A stretch of 64,000 nt of DNA from NCBI GenBank assembly GCA_019914995.1, contig CM034136.1:7907054-7971053 (forward strand). The letters run 5' to 3'. Shown in pieces: positions 1 to 19,322 of this stretch. The position numbers and the translations under genes were made by a program. How positions within the stretch are numbered: position 1 is the stretch's first letter; the number at the start of each line of letters is the position of its first letter. The notes under the pieces were generated by a model that ran no database searches, was not told the DNA's origin, and was given only the letters and a program-made list of their open reading frames with translations. This DNA comes from Acanthochlamys bracteata (Eukaryota > Streptophyta > Magnoliopsida > Pandanales > Velloziaceae).

Positions 1-2
1 AC

Positions 3-344
3 TCTGTAGGTCTTGCTTTCCGGACGGGCAACCCAAACCAAAACACGAGAAAATTGGAGGAGAAACCGGAGGATGAAACATCGTTAGTTTCTAGGAATTG
101 CTTGGCCATCATTCCATGGGTTCCTTCGACTTCACAAACACCTGCAATCCTTAGTGCCATTGAAGAATATGGAATGACAAGAGGAACATTGCAAGAGCCA
201 AAGGAAGCTGAAGAAGCTGGAGGACATGCACCGATGGAAGTAGAAGAAACAGGATCCGCAATGGAGAGTTTCCGATGTCAACAGCAGTGTGTACCACAAG
301 GTCTTGTCTGGAATAACTCAAATAATATGATGTGGTCATGGTGA
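3..344 (+). CDS. 3' end of an unrecognised protein-coding gene (partial)
   Basis: An open frame enters from before the window (first full codon at 3) and ends at TGA 342-344, giving 113 C-terminal residues. The tail is hydrophilic, with Glu-rich stretches (EPKEAEEAGGHAPMEVEETG) and ends in NNSNNMMWSW. No upstream stop is visible, so this is probably the last exon or the end of a long exon of a plus-strand gene. I do not recognise the family. The acidic, Gln/Asn-containing tail would fit a transcription regulator, but that is only an impression. It is convergent with PECT1, whose stop codon lies 1 kb downstream on the other strand. Confidence 0.5.
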   Translation, partial: SVGLAFRTGNPNQNTRKLEEKPEDETSLVSRNCLAIIPWVPSTSQTPAILSAIEEYGMTRGTLQEPKEAEEAGGHAPMEVEETGSAMESFRCQQQCVPQGLVWNNSNNMMWSW

Positions 345-1307
345 CAAATATTCACAGCTAACAGGGTCAACAAAATTTCTTTATAGGGTATACCCCTTGA
401 TAGGGAATGATAGGGTAAACATGAAACTGCAAAATTGTACATAAAGATGGTGGGTGTGCTTACTTGCACATCTGAAAAATTTGACTACGCAAAGTTTGCA
501 ATTTGCACAGGAGCTAATAGGGAAAGTTTTAATTTATGGTATTACATATTCTGGAATGAAGATTTACATCCAGAGTTCTGCTCAGTATTCGTTCTGCCTG
601 TGAGCAATCTGATACACTAACTGTTTTACTGTGTACATTTGTTAATCATGATTTTGGTATGAGTCTCTATTATCCGCAGCTGGTTCTTCTAGTTCTAGCT
701 TCCACGACTTAATTACTGAGACGCATACCTGGCTGTACGCGACTCTAACATGATGATTGGCACCAAGTCGCTGGGAGCTGCAACTTCGTGCCAGTCGTAC
801 TAATGTCAGTTGCAGATACCAATTATTCCCAGTTTAATTGTTGATACTCAAAATGCAGCGAAAAAAACCCTCAAAATCTCATCGCTGTCAGTAACTTGTT
901 TATATATTAGTTGAATCATCAGTCTATACATTCAAATGCTGCTTAACGATTATAGGTTACACCATTTCCTTCTTGTAAAGAACATACCACAACTCTTACG
1001 AGGTATAGCATCATCATGAGAAAACCTTTTGCTGATCAGCTAAATTTTCAGCTAAAGTGATTAGAATGCAGAATGACACCAAATTGGCAGCAAGTAATTC
1101 TGACAAAAAAGTATCTCAATTCAGGTAACAGACTGCTCAGTGTATAACTTGCCCCCTATTTTATTATGTAGGGGAGTAAACCTACAACCGCCATGAAATG
1201 TCGACTAGTGTCAGGATTATTTTAAAGGGCCAAGTCCTGATGGAACTTGCCTGCCCACTGATTTGTTGACTTCCTCTGTATTTGTCATCAATATAAATGA
1301 ATTTGAA
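345..1307. other. Convergent intergenic region (3' UTRs)
   Basis: No gene is seen. This stretch must hold the 3' UTR of the plus-strand gene ending at 344 and the 3' UTR of PECT1 coming from the right. It is AT-rich, with short ORFs that show no domain. Confidence 0.5.
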
Positions 1308-7216
<5,909 letters not shown>

Positions 7217-7931
7217 TCAAGTAACATGATGCCGACCAGGAGAAGGCACCACGACCATTAGCCTAATACCCATGTACTCCTCTGCAAATTCCTCGTTATT
7301 CTTTGCTAGCATCTCTTTCAAGAAACACTCAATATTCCTTCTCTTCAGCGCCAATAATAACCTGGGTTTTATCTTCTTCTCCAGCGAGTAGCTGAAGTAT
7401 CTAGGATACTGAACAAGTTCCTTTAGCGGCTAGCTTCTGCATTGTATTCAGAAGGAACTTGAGCTTTGGTTGAATATCCACATCTATACTGTAGCCAAGG
7501 AGTGGTGAAAAACGAGAAATCATGGAGCTAGCAGTCCTCTACGATAGGCCTACTAGCAGATACTGAATGACAAAGAATGAGTTCTATAAAGATAGATAGA
7601 TATAAGAAAAAACATAAACAGATATGTCTAGACCGAGCTGGAACCTTTCCTAGTTATATTGTAACTGATATACCTCAGTAGCATTGTGTTATTGACTTAA
7701 CTAAGCCAAGGAGCTCCGGATATTTTGAAAGAGAAGTTCTCTCAGGAAAAAACAACGGAAGTTTTTTCCTGAGATTGTTGTTGTCAACATTCGCACAAAA
7801 ATTTCAGGACAGCGGCATAAGATTCTCCTAATTGTAAATTGATCAAGACCACTCTCCTCCAACCTATAGGTGTGAAGAATTTTGGTTAAAAACTGAAGAA
7901 CATCACAGGTGAGACAAATAAAAAAGTACAC
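7217..7931 (-). pseudogene. mTERF-family pseudogene (MTERF4/BSM-like)
   Basis: Broken copy of a mitochondrial transcription termination factor, the helical-repeat nucleic-acid-binding family that acts in plastids and mitochondria. Reading right to left the pieces are ESGLDQFTIRRILCRCPEIF (the mTERF repeat hallmark); LRKK followed by KYPELL in another frame; YLLVGLS, a TAG stop at 7539-7541, then SSMISRFSPLLGYSIDV; and, after a one-base frameshift near 7425, ELVQYPRYFSYSLEKKIKPR running to a TGA at 7217-7219. At least two frameshifts and one nonsense codon break it. The order of pieces matches the C-terminal half of the family. The N-terminal half is missing or too decayed to see. The BSM/RUG2-type assignment is from memory of LGYSIDV and PRYFSYSLEKKIKPR. 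Confidence 0.75.
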
Positions 7932-8672
7932 AACTCAATGACTGACTTCATCTTGCAAGTTGAACGTCCAAAAGCATATCATGCTAACTTCTGATTGCAG
8001 CGTCAACACTTCTGTTTTGGAACCAGATGAAGTGGTTATCGTATCGACAAAAGCTTTATGTTGTTAAACAATAATAGCCGGTCAGGGCCAATAGCATGAT
8101 GGGTTTCTCCTCCATCAAGCTCAAATATTGATAATAGTGGACTAAGATTATCACTTAAACCGCTGGCTAATCAATCTCATAATGAACAGCTATCTGGAAA
8201 GAAAAAGCAGAGGTTTTCTCTAACCGGATGTTTAGGAGTCAAATGTATGACAAGCAGAATGTTTAGGAGTCAAATCTATGATGAAAGAACCAGCGAAGAG
8301 TTCAATTTAATAAGTAAAACGAGGGCGTTTAAAAAGTAGCCGAAAAGGTTATAACCTTGCAGCTCCTTTAATAAAGGTACAAAATAATACTCTCGGGAGT
8401 AAAAAGAACGAAAACAGGCTCCGAGTTCATCAGAGTAAATGTAACGTCCCTGACAGGTTTTTCTTTTACTATGGCTTCACGCCCCTCTCAATTCCTCCGA
8501 GCTTTCTTTATCCTCACGACATGCCCAGCCATCGTTTCCACAGGCCATACAATCATTATCCTCCCCGCTCGATAACATCCACAATTCTTAATACAATGGA
8601 GAAACAGAAACTAAAGCATATGGAAAAAAACCAGTATACCGTTGATTTTGTCTCCAGCGCCACAATCAAACT
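7932..8672. other. Spacer between mTERF pseudogene and RPN2
   Basis: Probably holds the RPN2 3' UTR at its right end and unrecognisable N-terminal remnants of the mTERF copy at its left end. Nothing else can be supported. Confidence 0.35.
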
Positions 8673-11600
8673 TTACCCAGTGAATTCAAAAGGTTGTGGG
8701 GGCTGTGGCTCATCATCCACGCTCATAGCTGATGCAGCCACTCCCTGCTGACCAGCAGTTGTAGTTCCAGCACCAGATGCAGGAGTAGCTGCATTTGTTG
8801 GTGTATCAGTAAGAGCTAAAACCTCAGGTTGAGTAGGTTGTAGATCTTTTAAGAGGACAAAGCCAGATGGCGCCAACTTCACTGGAATGTATCTGCTTCC
8901 TTCCATGAACTTGATGTACTTCTCTTGTGCTGCAACCACTCTAGCAGGATTAGTCAGAATTTCAAATGATTGCTCTGGTTCAGACCTCTTCTCTGCAGTA
9001 CCGTCCACCTGCAATTGAAGTTATTTCATATAATTAAGCAATCAAAGAGGTCAAACCAATCCACAGAGCACTGGAATTAACACACACTCTCTCTCTCTCT
9101 CTCAAAATGCATACTAACAAGATTAGCAACTTACTTGCATGGAAACATTATCTTTCTCAGAAGACTTCTGAATTTTTCCAGAGCTCGAGCTGGTGGCGAC
9201 ATCATCAGTGCAAGATTTCTCCATAGATTTTTCTGATCCAGATTTCTCAAGCGACTTCTCTGCATTGGCTTTTTGTTCTGCTTCCTTCTTAGCTCTAGAT
9301 TTGGCCTTTACAGTTGTCGACAACACAGCAGTAGGGACTTTAATAGTAGATGTTGATGTGGGTGGCACTGTTGAACGAGGGTACTCAAACAAGGAGGGTT
9401 TCGCATGTGATACAAACTCAAATCTAGGTACTTTCAGATCATAATTAAGTCCAATGAATGCAGTCGGGGAGAAAGCAAGGCTTATAAAATAGAGAAGCGG
9501 ATACCAATACCAAAACTGGCTAAACACTGCAAGCCCAACTACAGCTGTGATTTTATCATGCTTATTTTTGGAAAGAAGCTTTATCGTCACATTGCGCCCT
9601 CCTGCATCAAGAATTCCAGATGCCAAAATAGCACCCATCTTGCTCATAGTATCTTCATGTTTATCAAGAACAATTTTTTCCAGGTGTCGCCTAAACAAAA
9701 TACAACTAGTTAAATAGTCACCACAAAGACTCATAGCTAAAAAAACCTTACTCACAGGGAAGGAAGTACCTGAATGTCCCCACATGGAAATCTTGTGATT
9801 CATTAGTTTGGATCATAACCATGGCCATAGCAATTAAGGCCCCTTGACGAACGAAGTCCACAACATCAGATGTAAGTGGCTCCAGCAAAGAAATGGCTTC
9901 ACTCAGTCCAGTTCCTGCACAAGAAATGCCCACTGCCAAAGCTGCACCATATCGTACATGAGGGTTGTAGGATTCTGAGAGAAGTGAGACAATTCTGGGA
10001 GTCTGCAAAAGAAGTCAAAGGTGTTAATTGATCACCATAATCAGTCTTAATAAAACATTTAGTACATACTAAGCACCAAGGAAAGAAGAGAACCAATTAG
10101 TTACCCAAAAATATTAGAAAGAAGAGAGCCAATTTGTTTTTTTTTTTTTTCAAAGACAACCTTCAGAACAGCAAAATTAAAAACATAAATATAGCTGGAA
10201 GTACACAACAATGGATTGAATCCTCATATGTATTAGTTACCCAAAATATTAGAAAGAAGAGAGCCAATTTGTTTCTTTTTTTTTTTCAAAGACAACCTTC
10301 AGAACAGCAAAATTAAAAACATAAATATAGCTGGAAGTACACAACAATGGATTGAATCCTCATATGAATTCACTAAAGTGCATCTAACACCGCATGCTCT
10401 ATCCAAAGGAAGTGATGCCCTGCCAAGGAAAAGCAGATGAGATGAAGAGAATGTTGGAGAAACTAACCTGTTCAGGTTCAGAGTACATGACAAACCCAAG
10501 AGCCAGAACAGCTGTTCTTCGTACATCATCACTGACATCAGAAACAGCAAAATGCAACAACTGATGTATGGCCTTGTTGTTTGCCGTTCCTCTGTAAGCC
10601 AGAGCAAGTGCATACATGCCTCCATAACGAAGTATTGGATCTTGATCTCTTGTCAATTGCTCAATCAATGTATCAGCTTCATCCTCCCTTCCATAAACCG
10701 TCAATGCAATCCCCAATGCTAATCCCCTGGTAAGCATAAACAGCAGGTTAACAATTAACTAAGGCCCGCTATAACAAGATACACCATGAGCATGTAGCAT
10801 ATGCAAACTTAAACTATGAGCATATTCTTACTACTGAATTACAATATAAGACCATGAAACCCTTATTGACATTGGCTACAAAAAACCCCAATGACAACAA
10901 AGTACAGCAGGTAGCTAAATCAATGAATGCAGTCAAGGAGAGCCCTCATATCATTCTTACCTGATGATCTTCTCATGCTGTGTATCATGTGCATATGCAA
11001 GCATCTCACTGGCTTTATCGCTAGCAGTGCCAACCATAAGTAAGCCCATGCAGATACCAGCGGCTTCACCAGCCACAGCACTGTCTGTGTAAAGAACATT
11101 CTTTACATCCTCATATATCTCCTCATCAGCTGTGCCTAAAGCTGCCAATCCCAATCCTAAGCAAGCACCATGTTGGATAACCTGCAAAATTTTACCCAGA
11201 ACCAATTAAACTTGTTCCTAGAAGAAATCTTACATCAGCAATTATAATATTTATATAAAAAAAAATTCTTACCTCTGCACTGGTATTTCTAAGGCTGTCG
11301 CGAAGGAATTGTTTGATGCCTTCACCATGATTTACATGGATCAAGCCTAATGCATATAGAGCACCTCCTTCCGAATATGGGCTACCTCCACCAACAGCAC
11401 CACTCTGAGGAAGGTAGGGTGCCATAAGAGACCTGCCTTGCTGGAGGTGACCTCTGTGAATCACACCTAAACCAGCAGTAGCACTGAATTTGGCCCAATT
11501 GGTTGCTCTACTGAGCCAATCCTGTCAAATGGGAAAACCCAGTCAATTAAAGATGTATAACACAGGACTTAAATTGAAATGTTTATAACTTAATTTTCTT

Positions 11601-14600
11601 TTTAGAAAGTAAAGTACATGTACCAGATTTTCGCGCAGAAACGTGTCGACAGTGGTTCCAGCATGCATAATTGCATTAGCACATATAGTGGCACTGTGGC
11701 AGACACTATTTCTCATTTCCACGGACTGCTTGATTGTCTTGAGAATCAGAAGATCCGACCTATGGATGCATAAACATCTCAGAAAAGAATCAAGGAAGAA
11801 AGAAGTCGGAGAGATTCTAATTGTGCCTCACCTGTTGTGGCTGAATAGGAATTGTAATGTTAGCTGTATTGATGTTTCCCCAGATAAAATGCCTTTAATT
11901 TTGGCAATCCTCTCTCTATATTCAATGTCACTTGTAGTCATGCTGTGTGCATTGCCATTAGGGACTTCAGACATTTGAACATCCTCAGGCGTATTACTAA
12001 AAATACCATTGCCTGCATCAGCAGTTCCATCTGATGGACCGGGAGCAGTTGAGCCATGATCAACCTGTGAAGCTTGGACATTTTCACCAGGTAATTCTGG
12101 AAGGTGATTCCTTATATTCAATAGAAAAGCTTGGTTCTCGTTTACAACGAGATCAAATGCTATCTGAAAGGCAAGCAGGGCATCATCCTGGACATAGACA
12201 TGGAAGCAGTTGAGGAATCCATACCCGCACCAAGAGAAGATAAATATCATTCTATGATAGAGGATGAAATACCTTGGTTCCAGACAAAAGCTTCTCCAGT
12301 ATGCTGACAACACCTTCTGGTTCATTTAGAAACATGAGACACTGGCAAATGCTCAAGTAATCAGGAGAAGTCAAGCTTTGAAATATTTTAACAAGTAGTC
12401 GTAGCACCTGCAATCAAATAAAGAAAGAGATTATGAGCAATAGTTTAAATCAAATTTCAGACAGGAAAAGTAGATACCAAACAAACACCAATCATATAGC
12501 GTACTCTACAAATTTAAAGAAAGTCGAGCGAATGTCTTGCACAAGACATACTGTGATATGCACCATACACTCTACATTAAATGTGCTAAGCAGAAATTCA
12601 CTAAGCACAGAAGAATTGCAAGAGCTAGATTGGTATCCTAGAATGGAGAACCCAAAAGGCAAAAGATAACAATTCCTATGCGGTACCGGTGGATGTAGAA
12701 CAGCATTCATGCAGCTAGTATTCGACTCAGGGCATAAATCTCGTACAGTGCTGAACCCACAGATGATAATTTGACATGCAAAGTAATATAGCAACTTTCT
12801 AGCGACACAGGAGACCATGCACACCTTATTCAGTGATTAGCGAGTCAAGTGTACAGTTTTACTGTGGCAAAGAAACAAAGTTTTATGGTATAATGTATTG
12901 TCTGCTGCCACCTCTATGATGGGCACGAAAGAATCTGTCATGATAAAAATCACCTTGAAATTATAAATTTCAGAAAAGTAATAATTACCTATGTTCATTA
13001 TTAACTCTACAGAGAAAAGCCTAGCTTGAGGTGACAATGTGAATTTTTTTGTCTAGAATTATATCAACTTGAACCAATGACTTCTTCTAAGATAATCCCT
13101 ATATCTCTCTTACATTTTTTCAAAATGATCAAGAATGGACATTTTACCCCCATCTATATCTTCTTTCTAAATATAAACAAATCTGATCTAACTTCTTAAT
13201 TAACTACTTAATGAGGATGTATTCTTACCTCACACCGGTATTCTCTATGGTTGACATAAGAGTGGGAAAGGTCAATACAATATGAAAGTGATGCATGAAT
13301 ATTATCACTACGTGTTATTGCCTCCTCCAGCTTGTCCAACCTCCTGCACTCTACAGCCGTTCCAATGGCATGCTGATACTTCCCATCCAAAATACATCTA
13401 CACAAAATGTAGAACAACGTGAGGATTAAAAGAATGAAATTACAGGCTGATCCAAAAGGATAAATGTAACCTTAATGATTAGAAAAATAGAACAAGCTAA
13501 AGCATACTTGTCAAGCATTCTTTCCACGATAGCCTCCAATCTAGGATCCACCATAGCCTCTTCATCACTTGGTTTTCCGGCTCTGGACCTGAGACTGGCA
13601 TACTCATCTAATGCTTTAGCTGAATATACCAAGAAATAGATTAGTCTTAAAATAAGAGTAGCAATCATCATCATCATGGTAAACAGAGAGTGAACCTACA
13701 AAGAAGATGTTTTGCATAATCAGAATCTTCAGATACATCAAACAAGGGGCCAGCCCCAAGCGCATAAGACAATGAATCATTGAGTTCGCCAAGGAAGTAA
13801 AAGACCTGCCACACCATGCCAGAAGAATAATTTGTTCCAATAAAAGCTATAGCTTGATTGAAGAATAATTAGTTTCCATGCCAGAATTAGAAATAGTTTC
13901 CAATAGAAGCTATAGCTTGACGAACTTGCTAAACAATGTGTTAAGGGAAAAAGAATAACCTTTGAAACCACAAGAGCTGCAAGTTGCCTCTGGTCAAACT
14001 CTTCATCCTCGTATAAGCTTTCACTGCTCAATACAACAGAGAGAATAAGTAAGCTCTCATAGAATCCAACAAAAGAGATAGGGACTGATCAAGACTCCAT
14101 ACAAAATGAGCAACTTCCGAGCAAGTAAAAGTCGAACATATCTTATTAGAATCAAACAGATTGTTAACAGAACAGTATGTCGTTAGCAGAACAGTATCAG
14201 GAGCTTGTTCAAGAAATTTCTCGGTTTTATTATTGACAAAATACGACTTTGTCCATTTACCAACATCTCAATCAACCAGCACAAGGAGGGATTTTTATCG
14301 ATAGAGAATCCAAATACTAGTATTACAAAACGATCGTTTCTTCGAACTATAAAAGATCTTTCAGTGCTAAACCTGAAAGGATGATTCTTCTTCGAAGAAA
14401 CAGAAGACCCAAATTTGCCGAGGGCCAACTACCCATTACCTAGAAATCCTCGAAACTAGGGTTTCACAGCTAACCCTCCAACCAGAATCGAAATATGAAA
14501 CCCTAGTAGCTATTAGTAACAATGAAATAGAGCGCAATAGAAATCTCCAAAATCCTAGATAGAGGGCGGAAGAAGCAGATCGGAAGGGATCGAAATCGAG

Positions 14601-14777
14601 TAGATAAGATTACATTGTAGGTACGGAAGTGGAGATCTCGGGCCAGAATTGGGGGACGAGCAAGTTGAGTTGATTGAGGGCGTGAAGCTTCAAGACCGGA
14701 TGCTGTTCGTTAAGCATGGCAAGCATGCCGCCGACAGAAGTAACTACTCCGCCCGTTCCAGGTATCACCGCCGCCAT
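8673..14777 (-). CDS. RPN2: 26S proteasome regulatory subunit RPN2 (PSMD1 homologue)
   Basis: Largest-class scaffold subunit of the 19S base. It contacts the Rpt ATPase ring and docks Rpn13; nuclear and cytosolic. Fourteen exons in phase: 14614-14777, 13960-14023, 13700-13805, 13508-13619, 13229-13397, 12273-12407, 11832-12187, 11624-11759, 11273-11521, 10961-11181, 10468-10726, 9770-10002, 9135-9690, 8673-9008; 1031 aa, against about 1004 in Arabidopsis RPN2a. PC (proteasome/cyclosome) repeats are evident: [76 protein letters not shown]. The [20 protein letters not shown] block is diagnostic. A Lys/Ser/Glu-rich linker follows in exon 13, and the end is acidic/proline-rich ([11 protein letters not shown]). 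Intron 11 carries a 136-bp tandem duplication. No break seen. Confidence 0.97.
10096..10366. repeat. Near-perfect 136-bp tandem duplication in RPN2 intron 11
   Basis: Two adjacent copies, 10096-10231 and 10232-10366. They differ by one A in an A run and a few changes in a T tract, so the duplication is recent. Each copy holds a poly-T tract followed by CAAAGACAACCTTCAGAACA. Confidence 0.9.
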
Positions 14778-16330
14778 CGCTGCAATCCACCGCTGCTCTA
14801 AATCAATCGAATCAGTCGGACAGAATTTGTAATAAAGAAGAAGATGATGATGATGAAGAGCAACAAGAAAGGGGAAAAAAGAAAAGAACGATCTTTTTAT
14901 TTTTATTTTTTGGAGTTCTTGTTACTTTATTTACTTGCTCGGTCCAATCCCTACAATATTCAATTCAAATTTTCAGAAGTAAACCCTGATCATAATAATT
15001 ATGAATCTAAGGTCCTTAAAGTTTAGTTTTCGGATGTATGTGTACGAATAATTGTTTGTTTCTTTCCTTCTTTCCCGATTTGGATTTGTACTTCAATCTC
15101 CCGCTCATAAAACAAGCTTATTTTAAGAATTTTTTTAAAAAACGAACTTAATTATTTAATTTTAATTGATAAAGAAAATAATATAATTATATAATTATTT
15201 TTTATATTTAATAATTAATATAATTTTATATTAATATTAAAAATTAATTTAAAAATTATACTAATAGATTTTATTTAAAGTTATATTAATAAATTAATTA
15301 AATTATATTTAATAAAATAATATTAATATAAATAAATAAAATAAGTAAATTTTTTATAAAAAATTTATTTCTAATACTTATTTATTTATCCATCTATCTA
15401 AATATAATTAATTTATTACTTTTATCATATATTCAAACATCATAAAATTAATTAACTATTTTTTTCTATCCGTCTTCTTATTATTTTTTCTATCTGTATT
15501 TTTATTTTTATTTATTACCTATGAATCCAAACTGACACAATTTCCCATTGGATGAAGACATCAAACCAAACCACTTTTATTACTGGATTTCAGTATGCAC
15601 ATTTTACAACGAACGTTGTGATAACATCATAACATCAAGTGTGCTTGCCAATCATGCGAAGTATTCTGGAACTACATATTACACACGAATAAATGAATCA
15701 TAATATCCCATATACAGATATGCATATAACATATACTTCCAGCATGCACACTGATGAATGGCTATGCTAGAAATTGCAGAGGAGCTAGATCCGAAGCGGT
15801 GGCTGATACAAGAATGGAACGAATGAATGATATAACAGGACACATCATCACCAGGATAATCAAAACCAATACCAACTGTCTTTGATGAATTTCCATATTG
15901 TATTCATAAACTTACCACAGCCAACGCATCTTCAGCTTATTATAATGCTATCCTGAAGCTTCACTAATGACTAATCAGCTCCCAGAAAATCAATCACAAA
16001 TTACGCATTTCCTAGTATAGATAAGATAACCACATATAAAAAAACCTCTCACAGACATCCATCACACAGACAAAAATCAACTAATGCACATAAACATTAC
16101 CACATCTGATTTTGATCATACTAAACAGCAAGAAAATATAACTACCTGTTGCTTCCCCTACACGCAAGATTCATACTTTTGGAATATGAAGTTTTCAGTT
16201 ATATCCAAAACTGAAACTAATTGGCTAACATGCAACCAAACCCGTGCACTTCATGGAAGTATGTCTACATGGAAGAAGATAAGTGATGATGCGAGCATAA
16301 AGCAGGTGAGAAGTCCAGGGTCCTTTTTTG
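14778..16330. other. RPN2 promoter and PBA1 3' region
   Basis: RPN2 upstream sequence on the left and the PBA1 3' UTR on the right. The centre (about 15110-15530) is extremely AT-rich, built of TTA/AAT words, and looks like decayed transposon or spacer DNA. I see no gene. Confidence 0.4.
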
Positions 16331-19322
16331 TCAAGTGCTCATTGGTTCAGGAACATTTGAAGAGAGGAGATCGAGCAACGAATTCTGTAGCTCCAGCTCG
16401 TCATGCCACCTGGGAAGGGAATCCACACTATAAAAGTTCCTTGTAACACCATCAGCACTTATCTGCAATACAAGCATCAAGTTTAAACATTAAGATGTTC
16501 AGCATCAACCAAATTAACATTTCCTATTGACAATAACTAAATGTAAAATTCAGTTCTTTCATAAGAGTCTCAGGTTAGAAGTCTATTGCACATACTATAG
16601 GCACTAATTGGGTCATATATCTCAAAAACACTAGAATCATTTAGCTGAAAACAATTTCGAGACAAGAAACAACAAAAGCAAGCAAAGACTTCACGTTTTC
16701 GTTAGGGAATGAGATTAGATGTACTCACTATAACAGTGCGGACGATGCCTCCACTTGCACTGTCCCGTGCCATAGCAAGAGAGACAGCCTTGACTACTAG
16801 TTTCTGGATCAATGAGAAATTGTCAGGTCCAGTTAAAAAAAGTATCCAAAAAAGAACATTTAAAAGATGAACGCTGAAACTTTGGAGCAAGAACAACGTT
16901 TTCAAATGTCAACTTCCTAGTAGTCTACTCTTTTGGACCTCCTCTGCACATGAACTTCAAATGACAAAAGAATGGAGGCCAAATGCGACATACATATATA
17001 TATCAAAAGCTATCTTGCTTTTTACAATATTCACCATCTTAAATTCAACACAACCTAATTCTCAGAGCCAAATCATGTAAATAAAACAAGAGAATCGCCA
17101 TCCAGACTGACGGACAGTAGAGAATGAACCCTTTCCCCAAAACCAACAGAAGTACATGTCAGTCATAGGGCAACTCATCAGCTTTATAATCTCCTAGCCA
17201 AAATGCATTATTTATAATGGCTAATTTTAGCCAAGGAGGGGAAACTGAAAGGTATAAAGTGTCATAAGATACAGCTTAATTTCAAATGCATAAGATTCAC
17301 ATAAAATCGTCTACTCCCTAACATACCTCAGCTTCCTCCTTAGTCATCCCTTCCTTCCACACTTGATCAAAGAAACCATACAAATAGCTGGAGCCAGAGC
17401 CTGTCAAAAACAAAACATTCATCACAGCACAACATCAGCCAAGATCATTTTAAAAGGTGGCAATTTAAAGCTAGCATATGATTGCCTCCAATGAAACTAT
17501 GCCAAGACACAAAAATTAGCAATTCCCATAATCCCCAGCACAACAAATAGTGAAAAAGCTGGAAATTTTGAGAGATTAAAGACAATAAAAAATCCATGGC
17601 AGTAATAGGTAAACCTATTTTAAATATACACAAATTCTGTAAGTTCAATACACACCTCCAATTGTAAAAGGCTGCCTCAAGATTGTTCCTCCCAGAGGAA
17701 CTGAGTAAATTTGACCACCTTCATATTTATCCCATCCTCCAACTATCATGCCAGCTTGCAGAAGATTCTGAAGATAACAAGCTAAGGGTACATGTAACTA
17801 TGTCTTATGATATTTTCACATGCATAACAAGCTTACATCCATAAAGAGCCCGATCAAGCATACACCATGTACAAACCATTGAAGCATGGCTGGAAACAAG
17901 GGATACCATAAGAAGGTGAAAGCATCCTTCAGTTTACCTTATTCTAGTAAGCCAGCAATCTGACTAAATTAGCTGCAACTTTGACAGTGGCAGGCTGCCC
18001 AAGTTGAATGCTGTATCCATGGTGCACCACATCACAATATTAAAAAAATTAAAAATTAAAAAAGCTAGTAACTACAAATTTCTGGAAACTACGTAAACTG
18101 CCACGCAAAACTAAACTTCCCAAAGTATCAGTCAACTTGATAAAGAACTAAAAAAAAAAAAAGCTACACCCTGAATCACAAAAGAAATAATCCAGGCCTA
18201 CGAGAAACTATATATCTTATAGAACCCAAATCAATAGAATTATGGATCAAACTGTCGTTCCCTCTCTCTCTCTCTCTCTGAACATGGGATGCTAAGAGTA
18301 AAGAATTTTTGAGAAGCAACAGTAATTTTATAAAACAAATAGGAGGAGAACACAAGGTTCAACATCCAGGCACTCTTTCAAACAGATTTTCAAAGGAAGA
18401 ACTAAAGAGGACATACAGTTTTGAAGTAAATGAACTCACGTGTGCTGGTGAAGGAAGTAGCGTACGTAGTCAGATACTGTTTGAGTATCAGCAGCCTGCA
18501 AAAAATATACTAATAGTTGGGAAAAAATAGAATGACGGTATCATAAAGCATGTATCATATCGTCATTGCACAAAAGCATCACAACACAACTATAACTTTG
18601 TGCCTCCTAGCATCAATAGAATACAAGTTTCATTTAAAATAAATTACGTATATGTATAATGGTCCTTTATGAGCGTTCCATACTCGTGAGAAGCCCACCT
18701 AATACATCATCATTTACTTTTCGTCCATATTTACAGCAAAGTTGCAACTAAAGCAACCTGCCAAGAATTAGGACAATATATCTTTCTTTGCTCTTAAGAG
18801 TTAACTTGATTAAACAGAGAGTATCATTTATTTCCGCAAGACTCATTCAAGCGGAGAAAAACTAATGACTATGTAAGCAAGATTGAGCTTTGTTTTTGCG
18901 CCCAACAAGTTAACAATGTGATTTAATATACTAATTAAGCATATGGATATTAATCGACTCCAAGTTCAGGAGCAACAGAAACTAAATTTACAGTGGACAA
19001 ATTGTAGATTTAGAGAAAGGGAGAGAAGAAATTCATACGGATCCAGATCGGCAGACATAGACGTTATCTGTGAGCGACGTTATCTTGTCGGAGGCCCGAT
19101 TAGCAACGTAAACACCTGCAGCGAAGATCGAAACCCTAATTACAACAGAAATCGAGATTGATATTATCGGTAATAATAATAAAAAAGGATGTCTAATGTA
19201 CCGGTGCTGGTTCTGGAATCGGCGCCGAGGACAACCCCGCCGTTGTAAGTAACGCCGATGATTGTTGTCCCAGTCGCGTGCGGAGCATCTACGATCGACG
19301 ACGGCTGTAGCGAGGACTCCAT
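16331..19322 (-). CDS. PBA1: 20S proteasome subunit beta type-6 (beta1), with in-frame TAG
   Basis: Catalytic beta1 subunit with caspase-like activity in the 20S core. Eight exons in exact phase: 19202-19322, 19039-19115, 18440-18495, 17938-18010, 17656-17767, 17327-17400, 16729-16803, 16331-16462; 239 residues including the stop position. The propeptide ends HATG and mature Thr1 is residue 19 ([11 protein letters not shown]). In mature numbering Asp17, Lys33 and Arg45 (the caspase-like specificity residue) are all present, as is [13 protein letters not shown]. One defect: codon 107 in exon 4 reads TAG (17944-17946, minus strand) within LLAY-stop-NK, where homologues carry Gln or Asn. Every other splice site and residue looks functional. 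The defect may be a real null allele, a base-call error or a recent pseudogene. The gene shares a divergent promoter with prefoldin 2. Confidence 0.9.
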
